From NCBI GenBank assembly GCA_012274445.1, contig JAAROD010000015.1, positions 1 through 64,000 on the forward strand: a DNA stretch of 64,000 nucleotides. Reading direction: 5' to 3'. Shown here in pieces: positions 48,301 to 60,155 of the stretch. Each line of letters begins with the position of its first letter. Position 1 is the first letter of the stretch. This DNA is from Sclerotiophoma versabilis. Lineage: Eukaryota > Ascomycota > Dothideomycetes > Pleosporales > Didymellaceae. A model generated the notes under the pieces. The model was not told the origin of the DNA, made no database searches, and worked only from the letters and a program-made list of their open reading frames with translations. The position numbers and the translations under genes were made by a program.

Positions 48301-49116
48301 ATAAGCTTTAGAAGAAATCCTTATATAACTAGCTTAAGTATATACTTAATAATTACCTACTTCTTAGTATTAGTTAGATTCTATAAGTTAGCTATAGTAT
48401 TAGCGCGTAAAGGTTATCTAGTATATTAGTTATATAGTATAGTTTTAGAGACCTTATAGATAGCTATAGTATATCATAAAAAGAGCTTTATATCTCTTTT
48501 AAGAGCTTAAACTATAAGCTATATCTAAGCTTCTTTTAATATATTTAGCTAGTACTATTATTAAGATATTAGTAGGAGAGTAGTGTTTTAGTATAGCCTT
48601 AGTAAAAGTTTATAGCTTACTTATATATATAGCTTACTTATAAGGTATATTAATTAAACTTAACTTTAAGCTTTAGCTAATATTTAATAAAGTTACTAGC
48701 TTAATTCTTACTAATAAAAGGTTAGTAGTACTTAGTAAGTAGAGAATTAGCTATATTTTCTATATTAGTAAGCTAGAGTAAGTAACCTTACTTATCTAGC
48801 TTTAGTATATACTAAATAATTACCTTCTTTTTAGTACTAGTTAGCTTTATTATATTAAGCTTATATTTATATTATAAAGAGATTCTAGTAGGTTATATAC
48901 CTAGAGTACTGTAAGATACCTAGTATATTACTATAGTATATTATATACTTAATATTATATCTTATTTAATAGCCTAGAAAGTAAGCTATATATTCTTCTT
49001 ATTTAAGAGCTTTTTTATATTATTATATTAAGATATTATAAGTAGAGTAAAGTTAAGTATAGTCTTAGTAAAAGTAGCTAGCTTACTTAGGTAGCTAGCT
49101 TACTTATAGAGTATAT
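45387..49116 (-). mobile_element. pogo/Fot-type transposon (family A, copy 2), interrupted by copy 3
   Basis: Its two parts are 45387-46784 and 48653-49116, together 1862 bp. Left terminal repeat ACGTACTCTACAAGCGAGCT (45387 on) is the inverted counterpart of the right end around 49068-49116 (AGTCTTAGTAAAAGTAGC...GAGTATAT). The transposase runs on the minus strand: near 45610-45860 the reverse complement gives the C-terminal tail LTKGAELIAHLL, AANKAATRCKLHKRK and FAKRVQLTTLKEFKAH, the usual end of pogo/Fot transposases. The sequence left of 46784 continues directly into that right of 48653 when compared with the uninterrupted copy. RIP stops are everywhere except near the gene-island end. Confidence 0.88.
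46785..48650 (-). mobile_element. pogo/Fot-type transposon (family A, copy 3), complete and nested
   Basis: A 1866-bp element with inverted terminal repeats (46785-46840 and 48594-48650) and a TA duplication at 46783-46784 and 48651-48652. It is inserted inside copy 2 of the same family and in the same orientation. The reverse complement near 46990-47200 encodes the same basic transposase tail as the other copies. It is heavily RIP-mutated along its whole length, unlike the outer end of copy 2. Size fits typical 1.8-1.9 kb Fot/pogo elements of ascomycetes. Confidence 0.9.
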
Positions 49117-50409
49117 TCTAGTAATTATAATCTAGCTAGATATAGTATTTACTACCTTTTAACTATTCTATTATTTAATAAATCTAGAAGTAGCTTACTT
49201 TAAAGTAGCTACTTAGGTTATTACTTATCTATATTAAATATAGTACCTAGGTATAAAGTATAGCACTTATAAAGGTAGTTAACTACTTATATATAGTAAT
49301 ATATTATTTACTAATAATTATAAGATATAATAATTATCTTAGAGCTATATTATATAGCTTTTTAGTAGTTTAATTATCTAGAAAGCTTTATATTAATTAA
49401 TAGTAATAACTTCTACTACTAAAGCTAAATTACTAACTTTAGAGTATATAGCTAAGAAGTTAGTAGCTTTAAAATAATTCTTAGAAGAACTTTAGCTAGA
49501 CTTAGAGGTACTATAGAAGATTTTCTATAATAACTAATAAACTATCTAATTAGTAGTTAAAGAGAGTAAGTAGCTTACTACCTAGCTGCGCTATATAGAT
49601 ATCTAAAATATATAGGTTAAAATAAGTATATACTAAGCGAAATCTCTAAGTAACCTACTTTAAAACTAGTAAGATACTAGCTAATAGGCTTATAAAAGCA
49701 CTTTCTAGATAGGCTTATAAGCACTTTTTATTATATTTAAACTTATATAGTATTAGTTAAAAGAGAGAAGAAATAGTTATAGAAAAAGAGTATATTAATA
49801 GAGAAAGAAAAGCTCTAGAATTAGTAGAGAGAATAACTCTCTCTTTAAATAGGTATAAGCCTCCTTAGACTACTACTAGCAGTTCTTTTAAGTATATAAC
49901 TAGTAGCTAAGAAGCTTATAAACGTAAATTAGCTATAGATAGAAAGAATAACTCTCTTCTTATAGGTCTTAGTAGCTTAAAGAACCTACTTATAAGAAGT
50001 ACTTAAAAGAGGTACCCCTCTATAAGTAGGCTCTTTACTACCTAGATAGAGGTATATAGGTTAGTAGCCTGCTATATACTTATTAGCTACTATTATAAAT
50101 AAAAATAAGGTTACTTACTAAAGTTATTACTCTACTAGAAGTAATAAGCTTCTCTACTAGTACTATTCTAAGTAGCTTAAAAGTAGGTAGCCTATAAGCT
50201 ATTAGTCTACTATTTATATACTCTATTTAAAAGAAAACCTATAGAGAATTATAAGAGTACCTAAAGGTATAATACTAGTAGTACTTACTATAGTAGCTAG
50301 TAGTAGTATTATTTATACACAGTATAACTAAGCTACTTACTAGTAGTATATCTATATAGTATATATAGAGAATTACTCTATATATACCTAGTATAGAAGT
50401 GCCTAGGAT

Positions 50410-50600
50410 AGAGATAGAAGGCGTAGAGGCAGGTAGCAGTAGCAGAGGCAGTAGTAGTATTATAGCAGTATAGGCAGTAGTAGTAGCAGTAGTAATAGTA
50501 GTAGTAGTAGTAGTAGCAGTAACAGCTAAAAGAGCAGCTAAAGCTATAACTATAGGCATAGGTATAGTTATAGTTATAGTTATAGGTATAAGTATAGGTA
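50410..50600. repeat. GTA/GCA and TATAGT microsatellite cluster
   Basis: GTAGTAGCAGTA-type repeats followed by TATAGTTATAG repeats, within the accessory 3' region of the Copia element. The 94-codon minus-strand frame here is only the poly-Thr/Leu shadow of this repeat. Confidence 0.85.
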
Positions 50601-51381
50601 TAAGTAAGCTAGTAGTACTATAGTAGGTAGTATAAGTATAGAAGGTAGTAGTAGTGTGTATAAAGTACTTAGCTTTAGATTCTCTTTATATAAAAGTTAG
50701 TAAGACCTAAAAAGAGCTAGAAAATAGTAATAGTTAGATTAATTAAATACTATCTAATAAAAACTTAGGCTAAAAAATATACCTAACTAAGAGAAAGACT
50801 AAAAAAGTTAAAAAAAGTAACTAAAAAATATAGAAAATATATAAAAGCTAAATTAGTATACTTATAGCTATACTAATAGAGATAACTAGAAAATTATAGA
50901 AATTAAGTAGATAGACAGCTTATATAGAGTACTAACTAGTATAGTAAAAGTAATAGTAAGAAGCTCTGCCTACTATAAGTATCCTAATATTACTAAGATT
51001 AGATAATAGAGTAGTATAGTAAAGTATTAAACACTTACTTTTACTATTATAAATAACGCCTAGAGCTAATTAGAGTTACCTAGCCTAGGTACCTACCTAT
51101 AGTAGCTATATAAGTATTTAGGTAGGCTACTAAGTACTTAAAAAGAAGGTAAAAGTATAAATAAGTAAGTTATTATATAATAAGACGCTTATAGAGTACC
51201 TACTAATTAGAATTAAGTTATATTAGAGCCTATTTTTACTTCTAGAGTGTTTTAGATAATAGCTAAATACTTAAGAAAAGTTAAAAGAGCTCTTAAAAGA
51301 TATACTCTTAAATTAAGCCTTAGAATAAAGAAATAAGTACTCTATAAGTAGGTATATCTAGATATAAATACCTAGAGAGTA

Positions 51382-51669
51382 TATTATATAATAAAGTATA
51401 TAGACTACTACTATAGAGCTTTTTTCTTACTTCTATACTCTAATTAGGTTACTCTAGTACCTAACTACTAAGTAGCTTTATAGTAGCTTAAAGGCTTACT
51501 TAATAAAGTTATAAGACTAAGTAGGTTCTTAGAAGCCTATAAGCTTATTAGGTAAAATTATATAACCTTTAAATTCTCTTTATATATAATTAATATTTTA
51601 GATATAGATTAAATAGTACTAATTAAATACTATTAATTACCTAAGTATAGTTCTATAAGCTCTATTATA
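51382..51669 (+). repeat. 3' LTR of the truncated Copia element
   Basis: A 288-bp LTR, TATTATATAATAAAG...TCTATTATA. An inverted copy lies at 41306-41593. The last 120 bases also resemble the end of the LTRs at 18351 and 59820, marking these as related Copia families. Confidence 0.85.
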
Positions 51670-52646
51670 GTTAGTTTACTAAACCTACCTATTATATTAT
51701 AAATTAAGTACTTCTAAGGTTAGAAGTTTAAATTATAATAGTATTAATCTTAGCTTAAATAAGTATATAGTATATAGAAGTTTAGTAGTACTTATTAGTA
51801 ATTCTAGATAAAGTAGGTATTATTATAGGCTAGACTCTATAAGAACTAAGTATTAAGAGCTAAAGTAGCCTTTTAATAAGTATATATTTATTTTATACTA
51901 AAGAAGTAGAAAGATAGAGAATAAAGAAGAAATTATTCTTTTATATATAGAATATAGTATAGTACTAAGCTATACTCTATAATTATATAGAAAAGCTAAG
52001 TATATAGTTCTATATACTTATAGCTTATTCTATTATAATACTTTTTTTTTTACTTAAATATATTTATTTATATAAACCTAGAGTAGTAATATAATAGTAA
52101 AAGTAGTTACCTATAGAGTTCTATCTTTTAATAAAGGTATACTATCTAAATTAAGTAATTTAGGTTTTATTATATGCCTATAATCTTATTATATATATAC
52201 TTCTTTACTTATATAAATATATTACTAGCTAATTATTATCTATTTATATATAGCTCTAGTACTAGTAGTAGTCCTAATTAGTTATATTACCTTACCTTAT
52301 AACTTAACTTATAATTACTTTCTTATATAGTAACTATTAGTCTATTAACTTTACTTAAAGACCTTTATAGCCTTAGTAGAGGTATATAGGTTTAAGTCTA
52401 CTGTATAGCCTATATAGACTTTTTTCCAAAAGCTCTTTTCTTTCTTTACTTTATACTTAACTTATTAATTATTCTATAGGTTTTATATACTTTTCTAGAA
52501 ATTCTTTTATTTAATAAGCTTCTACTTCTATATATTATTATCTTTACTCCTGCTTACAGTATATAGAGTTCTAGTAGCTAGTAAGGTAGTAGCCTTAACT
52601 ATTTTTAAAGTTCTACTAGTAGCTCTATAAATATTACTTACTCTAC

Positions 52647-52852
52647 TATTAGGCTCTAAAGCTAGAAGTACTAAAAAAGAAAATTATAATATAGAATAAA
52701 ATAATATAGATAGCTATAGAGTTAATTAGTAGACTATAGACTATTTACTAAAGACTAGTAAATAGGTAAGAAGAGACTATATATATAGGGGAGTTACCCT
52801 ACTTAGAAAACCTTCTAGTTCTTCTAGGCTAAAGAGCCTAAGAGGCCTAATA
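52647..52852 (-). repeat. 3' LTR of the short Gypsy element
   Basis: A 206-bp LTR starting TATTAGGCTCTAAA and ending GGCCTAATA, near-identical to 56006-56211. Confidence 0.9.
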
Positions 52853-55800
52853 TTATCCTTCTTTTATAGTTAAATATTCTAGGTAATAGTAAACAGCCTC
52901 CTGCTAACTAGTATAGAAGCTCTATAGCCTATAATAGAATAACCTATAGTATTATAGCTCTATCTTACCTACCTTATACTAGCTAGTATAGAGCTTAAAT
53001 ACTCTCTTTTACTAGTAAGGTTATATCTACCTTTACCTTTACTTTTATAATAGTAGTCTGTATATAGTAGTAGTATAGCCTAGAAGTAAAGTAGTATATA
53101 AAGAGTTTTTCTCTACTATTCTAGTTTACTACTTCTACACTCTACTTCTTCTTTTAGTAAGTTTTTAAGATTTTAAGTTTTCTTTCTAATTTCTAATAGG
53201 CTTATATTTAGACTATTATATACTATTATAGTATATATTAAGCTATATAGGTATATTATAGTCTAAAAAGCCTCTTTTAAATTATTTTAGTACTAACTAG
53301 GCTATAGTAAGCTATAATAGTTTATAAAGCTAATAAATATATAAATATTATATATAGTTATAGGTAGTAGCTAATCTTAGATTATTTTAACCTATTCTAG
53401 GTCAATACTAACTCTATTAGGTAATATTACGTACTCTAGGTATTTAGTATATTATATATACTATTTACACTTTAAAAGCTTTATATATAGCTTTACCTAG
53501 TATAGTCTTTTTAGAACTTCTCTAATATAGAAAATATATTTTTTTTTAGTATTAGAGAAGATTAGAATATTATCTAGGTATATAAAATAGGTAATATTAA
53601 CTAACTCTGCTAGAGCTTTATTTATATAAGCCTAAAATTAAGTAGATATATTAGTAAGCCTAAATAGTATTACTATATACTTAAAATAGCTATACCTAGT
53701 TCTAAATATAGTTTTCTACTTATTCTCTTTCTTAATTCTAATTCTATAGTAGGTATCTCTAATATCTAGCTTAGTATAGACCTTTACTTAGAATAGACAC
53801 TTTAGAGATTTAGTTATTAGAAGTAAAAAGTAGAAGTTCTTTACTATAACCTTATTAAGGCCTTAGTAGTTTATATATAGCCTAAGGCTACTATTCTTCT
53901 TCTTTATAAAGAGTATAAGAGTACCTACTAGAGACTTTAAGTAGTAAATCTATCTTCTAGCTATATACTTAGTAAGGTATTTCTATAAGACTACTAATTC
54001 TACTTTAGATAACCTATATAGAGGTTAGAAGGGTAGTATACTATTCTCTACTAGAGTAATTACTAGATTATTTAAGCTATACTTAGGCAGCTCTCTAGAG
54101 TTATCTTCTAATACTATATTAGTATAATTAGAGTACTATAGAGAAAGGTTAGCTATTTTACTTCTCTTTAGCCTACTTTAGCCTATAAAGTTAATAAGGC
54201 ACGTATATATATCTACTCTAGGATCTTATATAGTGTGTTTAAACTCTTTAGTATCTTCTATAGCTATTTTCTAGAACTTAGCTATTTCTTTAGCTTTAGT
54301 TTTTCTAAATAATATACACCTACTAGTATAGTTAATTCTAGGCTAATATATATTAATCTAGAGTAGACTAAGGTATATTTTATACTTCTTAAGGTTAGTA
54401 ATAATAAATAGTAAATTATAGGTTTCTTTTTCCTTAAAAAATCTATAATAGTTATTCTTATAGTTATAGTACTATAAACTAGTATACTACTACTATTTAC
54501 CTCTTTAGCTAATAGCTAAGGTAATAGGTTAACTTAAAGATCTTACTTATTTACTACTATTATAGATAGTAGGTTTAATTAAGAACCTCTGTCTATTAGT
54601 GCCTCTATTAGGCCTAATAACTCTATAACAGCCTATACTATAAGTAGGTATATAGGTTATAGGTATAATATAGTATAAAGAGTTCTAAGATTCTTACTCT
54701 TCTTAAGGTAGAAAATATAGGTAAGAAGGTATACATCTACTTCTTTTACTCTCTACCTTTTTCTAAGTCTAACTCTTCTTTAGGTTTCTTAGACTTATTA
54801 GAGTTTAGGTAGTTAAGTTAGATATATCTAGCTTTTCTACACCTATTATAGGTTACTAGAAAGAAGCTTAGCTTATTATAAGACTACCTAGGCTGTTTTT
54901 AGCTATTATAGGTTAGACTTCTCTTACTTACGCACTTTAGGGTCTCTTTTAGTCTTTCTTTACTCTTTAAGCTCTTCTTATATTTCTTTTAATCTCTTAT
55001 AGGCCTTTCTTTCTATAGGTTCTTAAGGTAGCTTCTCTAGTAGTAAATAATATTTATAACCTCTTCTACCTATATAAGTATTCTATAATGTTTCTTAGAG
55101 TATATAAAAAGTTACTTCTAAATATCTATAAGTAATATATAGATATACTCTATTACTTAGAGGTTAGGTTTATATATATTACCTAACTCTTTCTAGTAAG
55201 GCTTTATATAGTCTAATAAATCTATTAGGTTTTAATAAAGAAGTATATAGGCCTAATTTAAGGCCTTATATACTTATTACCTTCTTTCTAAAATAGTACC
55301 TAAAGAGCTTAGTATTATAGCTTTTATAGCCTTCTAGGTTAGTTTCTATAATAAAGATATATAGAGTTAGTTAGTATAATAAGTATTCTAGAGGCTCTTT
55401 ATAGTTTCTAAGAAGTACTATATACTAAAATCTACCTTCTATAACCTTTATAGAAAGTTAGTAGGTAGCCTATTAAAGAAATACTTATAATTATATTTTA
55501 TAAACTTATATAGTAGTTTAGAGTATAGTAAGCCTACTATTAAGGCTGCTAGGGCTATTATAGTTGCTTAGGAAATAGTGTAGGCAGATTATAGTATATT
55601 TTAGTCTTTAGTAAGGTATCTAGCCTAGGCTTTTTAAAGCGTAGCTACTTTCTACTACTTAGTAGCTCTTTTATACTAGGCTTCTAACTCTTATAGTTCT
55701 TAGTCTATATTATTCTCTACTAGAGCACTCTAGGCCTTTATAGGCTATTATAACTTATTTAACTAAGTCTTAGCTTATAAAAGTAGATTTTAAGTTTTAT

Positions 55801-56005
55801 TTACTATATTACTAAAGTTTAAATATTAAGTATTACCTAGCGTAGTAGCTAGGGCCTCTATAGTTCTTAAGGTAGAGAATTCCTTTATAGATATAGAAGA
55901 GAGAGCTCTTTATAGTAGTAGAGTTAACTCTTCTACTAAGAGACTAGATCTAATACTTATTATATAGTTTTATATCTTACTTCTATAGAGTAAGAGTAAA
56001 TAGAA

Positions 56006-56211
56006 TATTAGGCTCTAAGGCTAGAGGCACTAAAGAAGAAGATTATAATATAGAATAGAATAATATAGACAGCTATAGAGTTAATTAGTAGACTATAGAC
56101 TATTTACTAAAGACTAGTAAATAGGTAGGAAGGAACTATATATATAGGGAGGTTACTCTACCTAGAGAACCTTCTAGTTCTTCTAGGCTAAAGAGCCTAA
56201 GAGGCCTAATA
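56006..56211 (-). repeat. 5' LTR of the short Gypsy element
   Basis: Pairs with 52647-52852. It is followed by the TCTAC target duplication. Confidence 0.9.
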
Positions 56212-59200
56212 TCTACTACCTTTAACTACTTTATTAATATTACTTACTAGCTTATTACCTATATAATTACTAGAAGTATTATTCTAGCTAATATTAATAT
56301 TTCTTAAGGTTCTACTAACTTTAACTAGTACTTTACTATATATTATATTATAGATAAGGCTATTACTAATAAGCTCTACTAAGTTCTTATATTTACTTCT
56401 ATATAGTACTTTTTTAAGCTGCTAAGATAGTTCTAATATTCTATTCTTATTAACTCTAAGAATAGTAAACTTATTAATTATCTTTTTACCTGTAAAGTTA
56501 TAGTATTAACTAAGCATATCTACTTTACTATTTTCCTTTCCTAGTATATATAGGATCTTAAACTTATATTAACTAAGCATTTCTAACTAGCGCACCTATT
56601 ATTAGTTTAGAACCTTAGTAGTAGTAAAATATACTAAGTTTTTATAATCTATATAAATAGTAAGTCCTAAGTAACTTTCTATATTTATTCTCTAATATTA
56701 TAATATATTAATAATAGCTATAAGCTCCTTATTATATATATTATAGTGTTTCTCTAGTACTATAAATTTTCTTAAGTAGTAGGTAATTAGGTACTATTAC
56801 CTATCTTATTCTTAAGTAATACATACTCCTAATACTAGATCTAAGGCATTTATTTTAAGGTATGCAGGTTTACTACTCTTAAATGCAATTAGTATAGAAG
56901 GCTCTATATATACTTACTTAAGTAATTAGAAAGTATTCTCTTATACTTATTTCTACTTAAAGAGTATGTTCTTCTATATAAGTCTTATAAGTAGTAAGGC
57001 CTTTATAGAGTAGTTCTTAATAAAGTATTAGTTAAAGTTAATAAACCTAAGAAATTCTTAAATCCTCTTAACTATAGTAGGTATTAGCTAATTCTTTATA
57101 ACGTAGATTTTCTTTTTACTTATCTTAACTCTATATCTTTCTATAATATAGCTAAGAAATTCTACTTCTTTCTTATACTATTTATACTTCTTTAGCTTTA
57201 GCCTAAGGTCTACTATTACTAAGTATTCTAATACTTATTATATATAGACCTTATATTCTTCTAGTATCTTACTATATACTAGAATATTATTAAGATATAC
57301 TACTACTATAATATCTAGGTATACTTATAGTATATTATTAATTAATACCTAATATACTACTAGTATATTAGTTAGCCTAAATAGTATAACTGTATACTTA
57401 TAGTAACTATAATAGGTTCTAAATACTATCTTCTATTCTTTACCTTTTTTTATATATATAAGGTTGTACACTCTATATAAGTTAAGTATAGTAAAGAACT
57501 CTACTTCTAATAACTAGTTCTATAACTTAGATATATTAGGTAGTAGATAATAATTCTTAATAGTAATATTATTTAACTTCTAGTAGTTAATATAAAGTCT
57601 TAGCTTACTGTCTTTCTTTAGTATAAATAGAATAGAGAATTCTGCTAGAGATTTAGATTTTCTAATAAATTCTTTTATAAGGTTCTTCTTAATATACTTA
57701 TATAGTATCTTAAGCTCTTTCTTAGATAACTAGTATATAGGCCTAAAGAGTAGTTCTTTTCTTTTCTTAAGTTTAATCTTATAATCCTAAGGTTAATACT
57801 TAGGTAGTGCTTTTATAAATAACTCTTCTTTAAATATCTAGGCATACTGTCTATATATATCTAATATACTAGAAGGTATACTCTTATTCTTCTTAACTAT
57901 TATAGAGAGGCTTTCTTTATCTATATAGTTAACTGCTCTATCTTAGCACGTCTTATATATTAAAGAGATATTATTAATCTTCTTCTTATTTACTAGTTAT
58001 AGCGCGCGCTGTATAGGCTTTAATATATTAGTACTACATTTATATTATTTTAATAAAAGTCTTTCTTATATCTACTCTATCTCTAGATTATACTTTTATA
58101 ACTAGAGAAGTTCTAGTATAATATTATGTATAGCCTTTATAAAAACGTCTAGAGTTAATTTCTTATAGTACTTCTATATCTCTAGAAAGGCTGCTATTAC
58201 TTTATATATAATATATAGTTCTTCTAGTATTAATTCTTTATTAGCTACTTAGAGTAAATAGGTGTATTTCTTTATACGCAGTATAAGACCTACTTAGTAT
58301 ATTACTGCCTAGGATATATAGTTTACCTATACTCTTAAGTTTAAGAGTGCTAATAATACTACTCTATTTAACTTAATAGGTAGTTTAATAAGTAAGCTAT
58401 TTCTAATAGTATTAAGATATTACTTAGTAGAGTATTCTTTTAGTACTTACCTAAAAAAGTCTTCTTATTACTAAATCTATAGATAATCTTACTACCTTTA
58501 TACAGCTTATAGTTTAGGTTAAGGTAATACTACTAATATAGATTATAGTAGAAGCTGTTAATAACTAATTATATATATATAATTACCTAATAATTATCTA
58601 TACCTAGAAAGTATAGCTTAGAATACTTATTCTAGAAGTGTATTTTATATATATTATTCTTATAATTATACTATTATTTTCTATATATAGTACTAGGAGT
58701 TAGAAACTATTTCTTTTTAAGTTTTTTTAATTTATATATATAATAGGTGTTGTACACACATACTATCTATAATAGTTTTCTATAATTTAGATTTTAGTAG
58801 TATAAGGCATAGTCTAGTTATAGGTTTAGATATAATACTAGCTTTCTATTAAAGTTAAGCTTATTTCTACTTTAGTTATTTTTTACTTATTACTTAAGCT
58901 CCTATTATATAGTGTAGTTACTAGCACTAAGTTTATTAAAATTATGTTTCTACTAATTCTATTAGGATTTACTTAGGTTATTAACCTATTATTATTCTGC
59001 GTAAGTTTAGAGTGCTATTTATTATAGTTTCTTATTAATACTTTAGTAATCTAATTATAGTTTTCTTAAAAGATAGTATTATTATCTTAGAATTCTTAAT
59101 ATACTAATTCTACTTCTATATACTTATTAAACTTACGCATATTTATATTATACTAACTTTCTTTAGTATTAGAGGTATAGATAATACCTTTATCTACCTT

Positions 59201-59819
59201 TTACCTAGTAGTATTATATAGCTGCTAGGATATAGTAGGCTACTTATACTTATATACTTTTAGTTCTTATTTATATATCTATTCTATCTATATTAATAGT
59301 TATTCTATTAGGTTCTATAAATACTTCTACTATTTATCTAACTGTTAGTATAGTATAGGTGCTTAGCTTTAGACATTCTATATATTCTTATTAGATAGTT
59401 TCATATAATTATTATTAGATTTAGTTTTAGAGTCTTCTCTAAAACGTTCTATATTATTAGTAAGAACTTTCTATTTATTACTAGTATCTATATTCTTATA
59501 GGTAAGTACGTTAAGCTATTAAACTACTTTATTCTTAGATTAATAGTTCTTAGTATAGTAGCCTTACTTACTATATCTATAACAGGTTACGCTAGACTTA
59601 TTCTTCCTATTACTACTCTTATTTTTCTAATTCTATTACAGTTCTAGTCTCTTATTAATATTAGACAGGTCTATAGCCTCTAGTCTATAGTAACTACTAC
59701 TAGTACTATTATATATATAGCGTCTAGTGTTTAACTAATAATAGTAGTTTTCTTAGTTTTCTTAATTAAAGTTATTATACTATAGGTTATATAGTAGTAG
59801 GCGCTATTCTATAGATATA

Positions 59820-60155
59820 TATAATTAAGCTTAAAGAACTATACTTAGTTAATTAATAGTATTTAATTAGTGCCTATCTAAGATTAGACAAAAGTAGTCT
59901 GTTATATACATAGGAAATCTATATAGGTTATATAACTTATCTAAAGCAAGCTCCTGCTTACTATTAGAGTTGCTTATTACTATTATACTAATATAATAAG
60001 CTTTTAGTTAGCTCTAGAGCGGCTTACAGCTAATTCTCTAGGCTAATTAATCTCTATACAACTAACTAAGCAGCTTAATTACGCAATATACTTTTTAGTT
60101 ATTCTCTAATTTAATAAAAGAGCAGCTAAATTACAGTTAAGTAGCTTGTTTAGTA
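59820..60155 (-). repeat. 3' LTR of the minus-strand Copia element
   Basis: About 336 bp. In sense it runs from TACTAAACAAGC to AATTATA and is preceded by a purine-rich ATAGGAAAAC. Its last part resembles the LTR ends at 18642 and 51669. The border is approximate because its partner LTR lies outside the window. Confidence 0.6.

Larger units (their letters stand above)
49117..51669 (+). mobile_element. 3' part of a Copia element (RNase H to 3' LTR)
   Basis: It starts abruptly next to the pogo copy 2 end, within the Copia RNase H region (LVIIIQLDIVF, then LFTNNYKI, then a VITSTTKAKLLTLEYIAKK segment), which aligns with 23290-23830. It continues through a 1.6-kb accessory region like that of the first Copia element and ends with a 288-bp LTR (51382-51669) preceded by the purine-rich GAGAGTA. 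The 5' two-thirds are absent from the window. Left of the pogo element lies gene-island DNA, so the truncation and the pogo insertion point now coincide. Confidence 0.8.
52647..56211 (-). mobile_element. Short 3.57-kb Gypsy element, apparently lacking integrase
   Basis: 206-bp LTRs at 52647-52852 and 56006-56211, with a perfect 5-bp duplication TCTAC (52642-52646 and 56212-56216). The reverse complement near 53550-53600 reads FIYLDNILIFSNT, the Gypsy RT box with the second Asp changed to Asn. A Cys-rich Gag-like stretch lies near 54840-54910. Between the RT and the left LTR there are only about 0.4-0.7 kb, too little for RNase H plus integrase. The element is thus internally deleted or non-autonomous, and depended on another element's integrase to move. 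Confidence 0.85.
51670..59819 (-). mobile_element. Degenerate Gypsy element (minus), interrupted by a short Gypsy element
   Basis: The older host element occupies 56217-59819 and probably 51670-52646 on the other side of the inserted element. The reverse complement near 57260-57310 reads VYLNNILVYSKILEEYK, a Gypsy RT box with both Asp codons changed to Asn (57286-57291). A Gag-type zinc-knuckle remnant (CYRYSK-GYYTK) lies near 59560-59600, further upstream in the sense direction, as expected. LTRs for this element were not identified, so the borders are approximate. Confidence 0.65.

Noticed and set aside
45387..49116. A single large 3.7-kb transposon
   Set aside because: Internal inverted ends and a TA duplication at 46783/48651 show two nested 1.86-kb elements instead.
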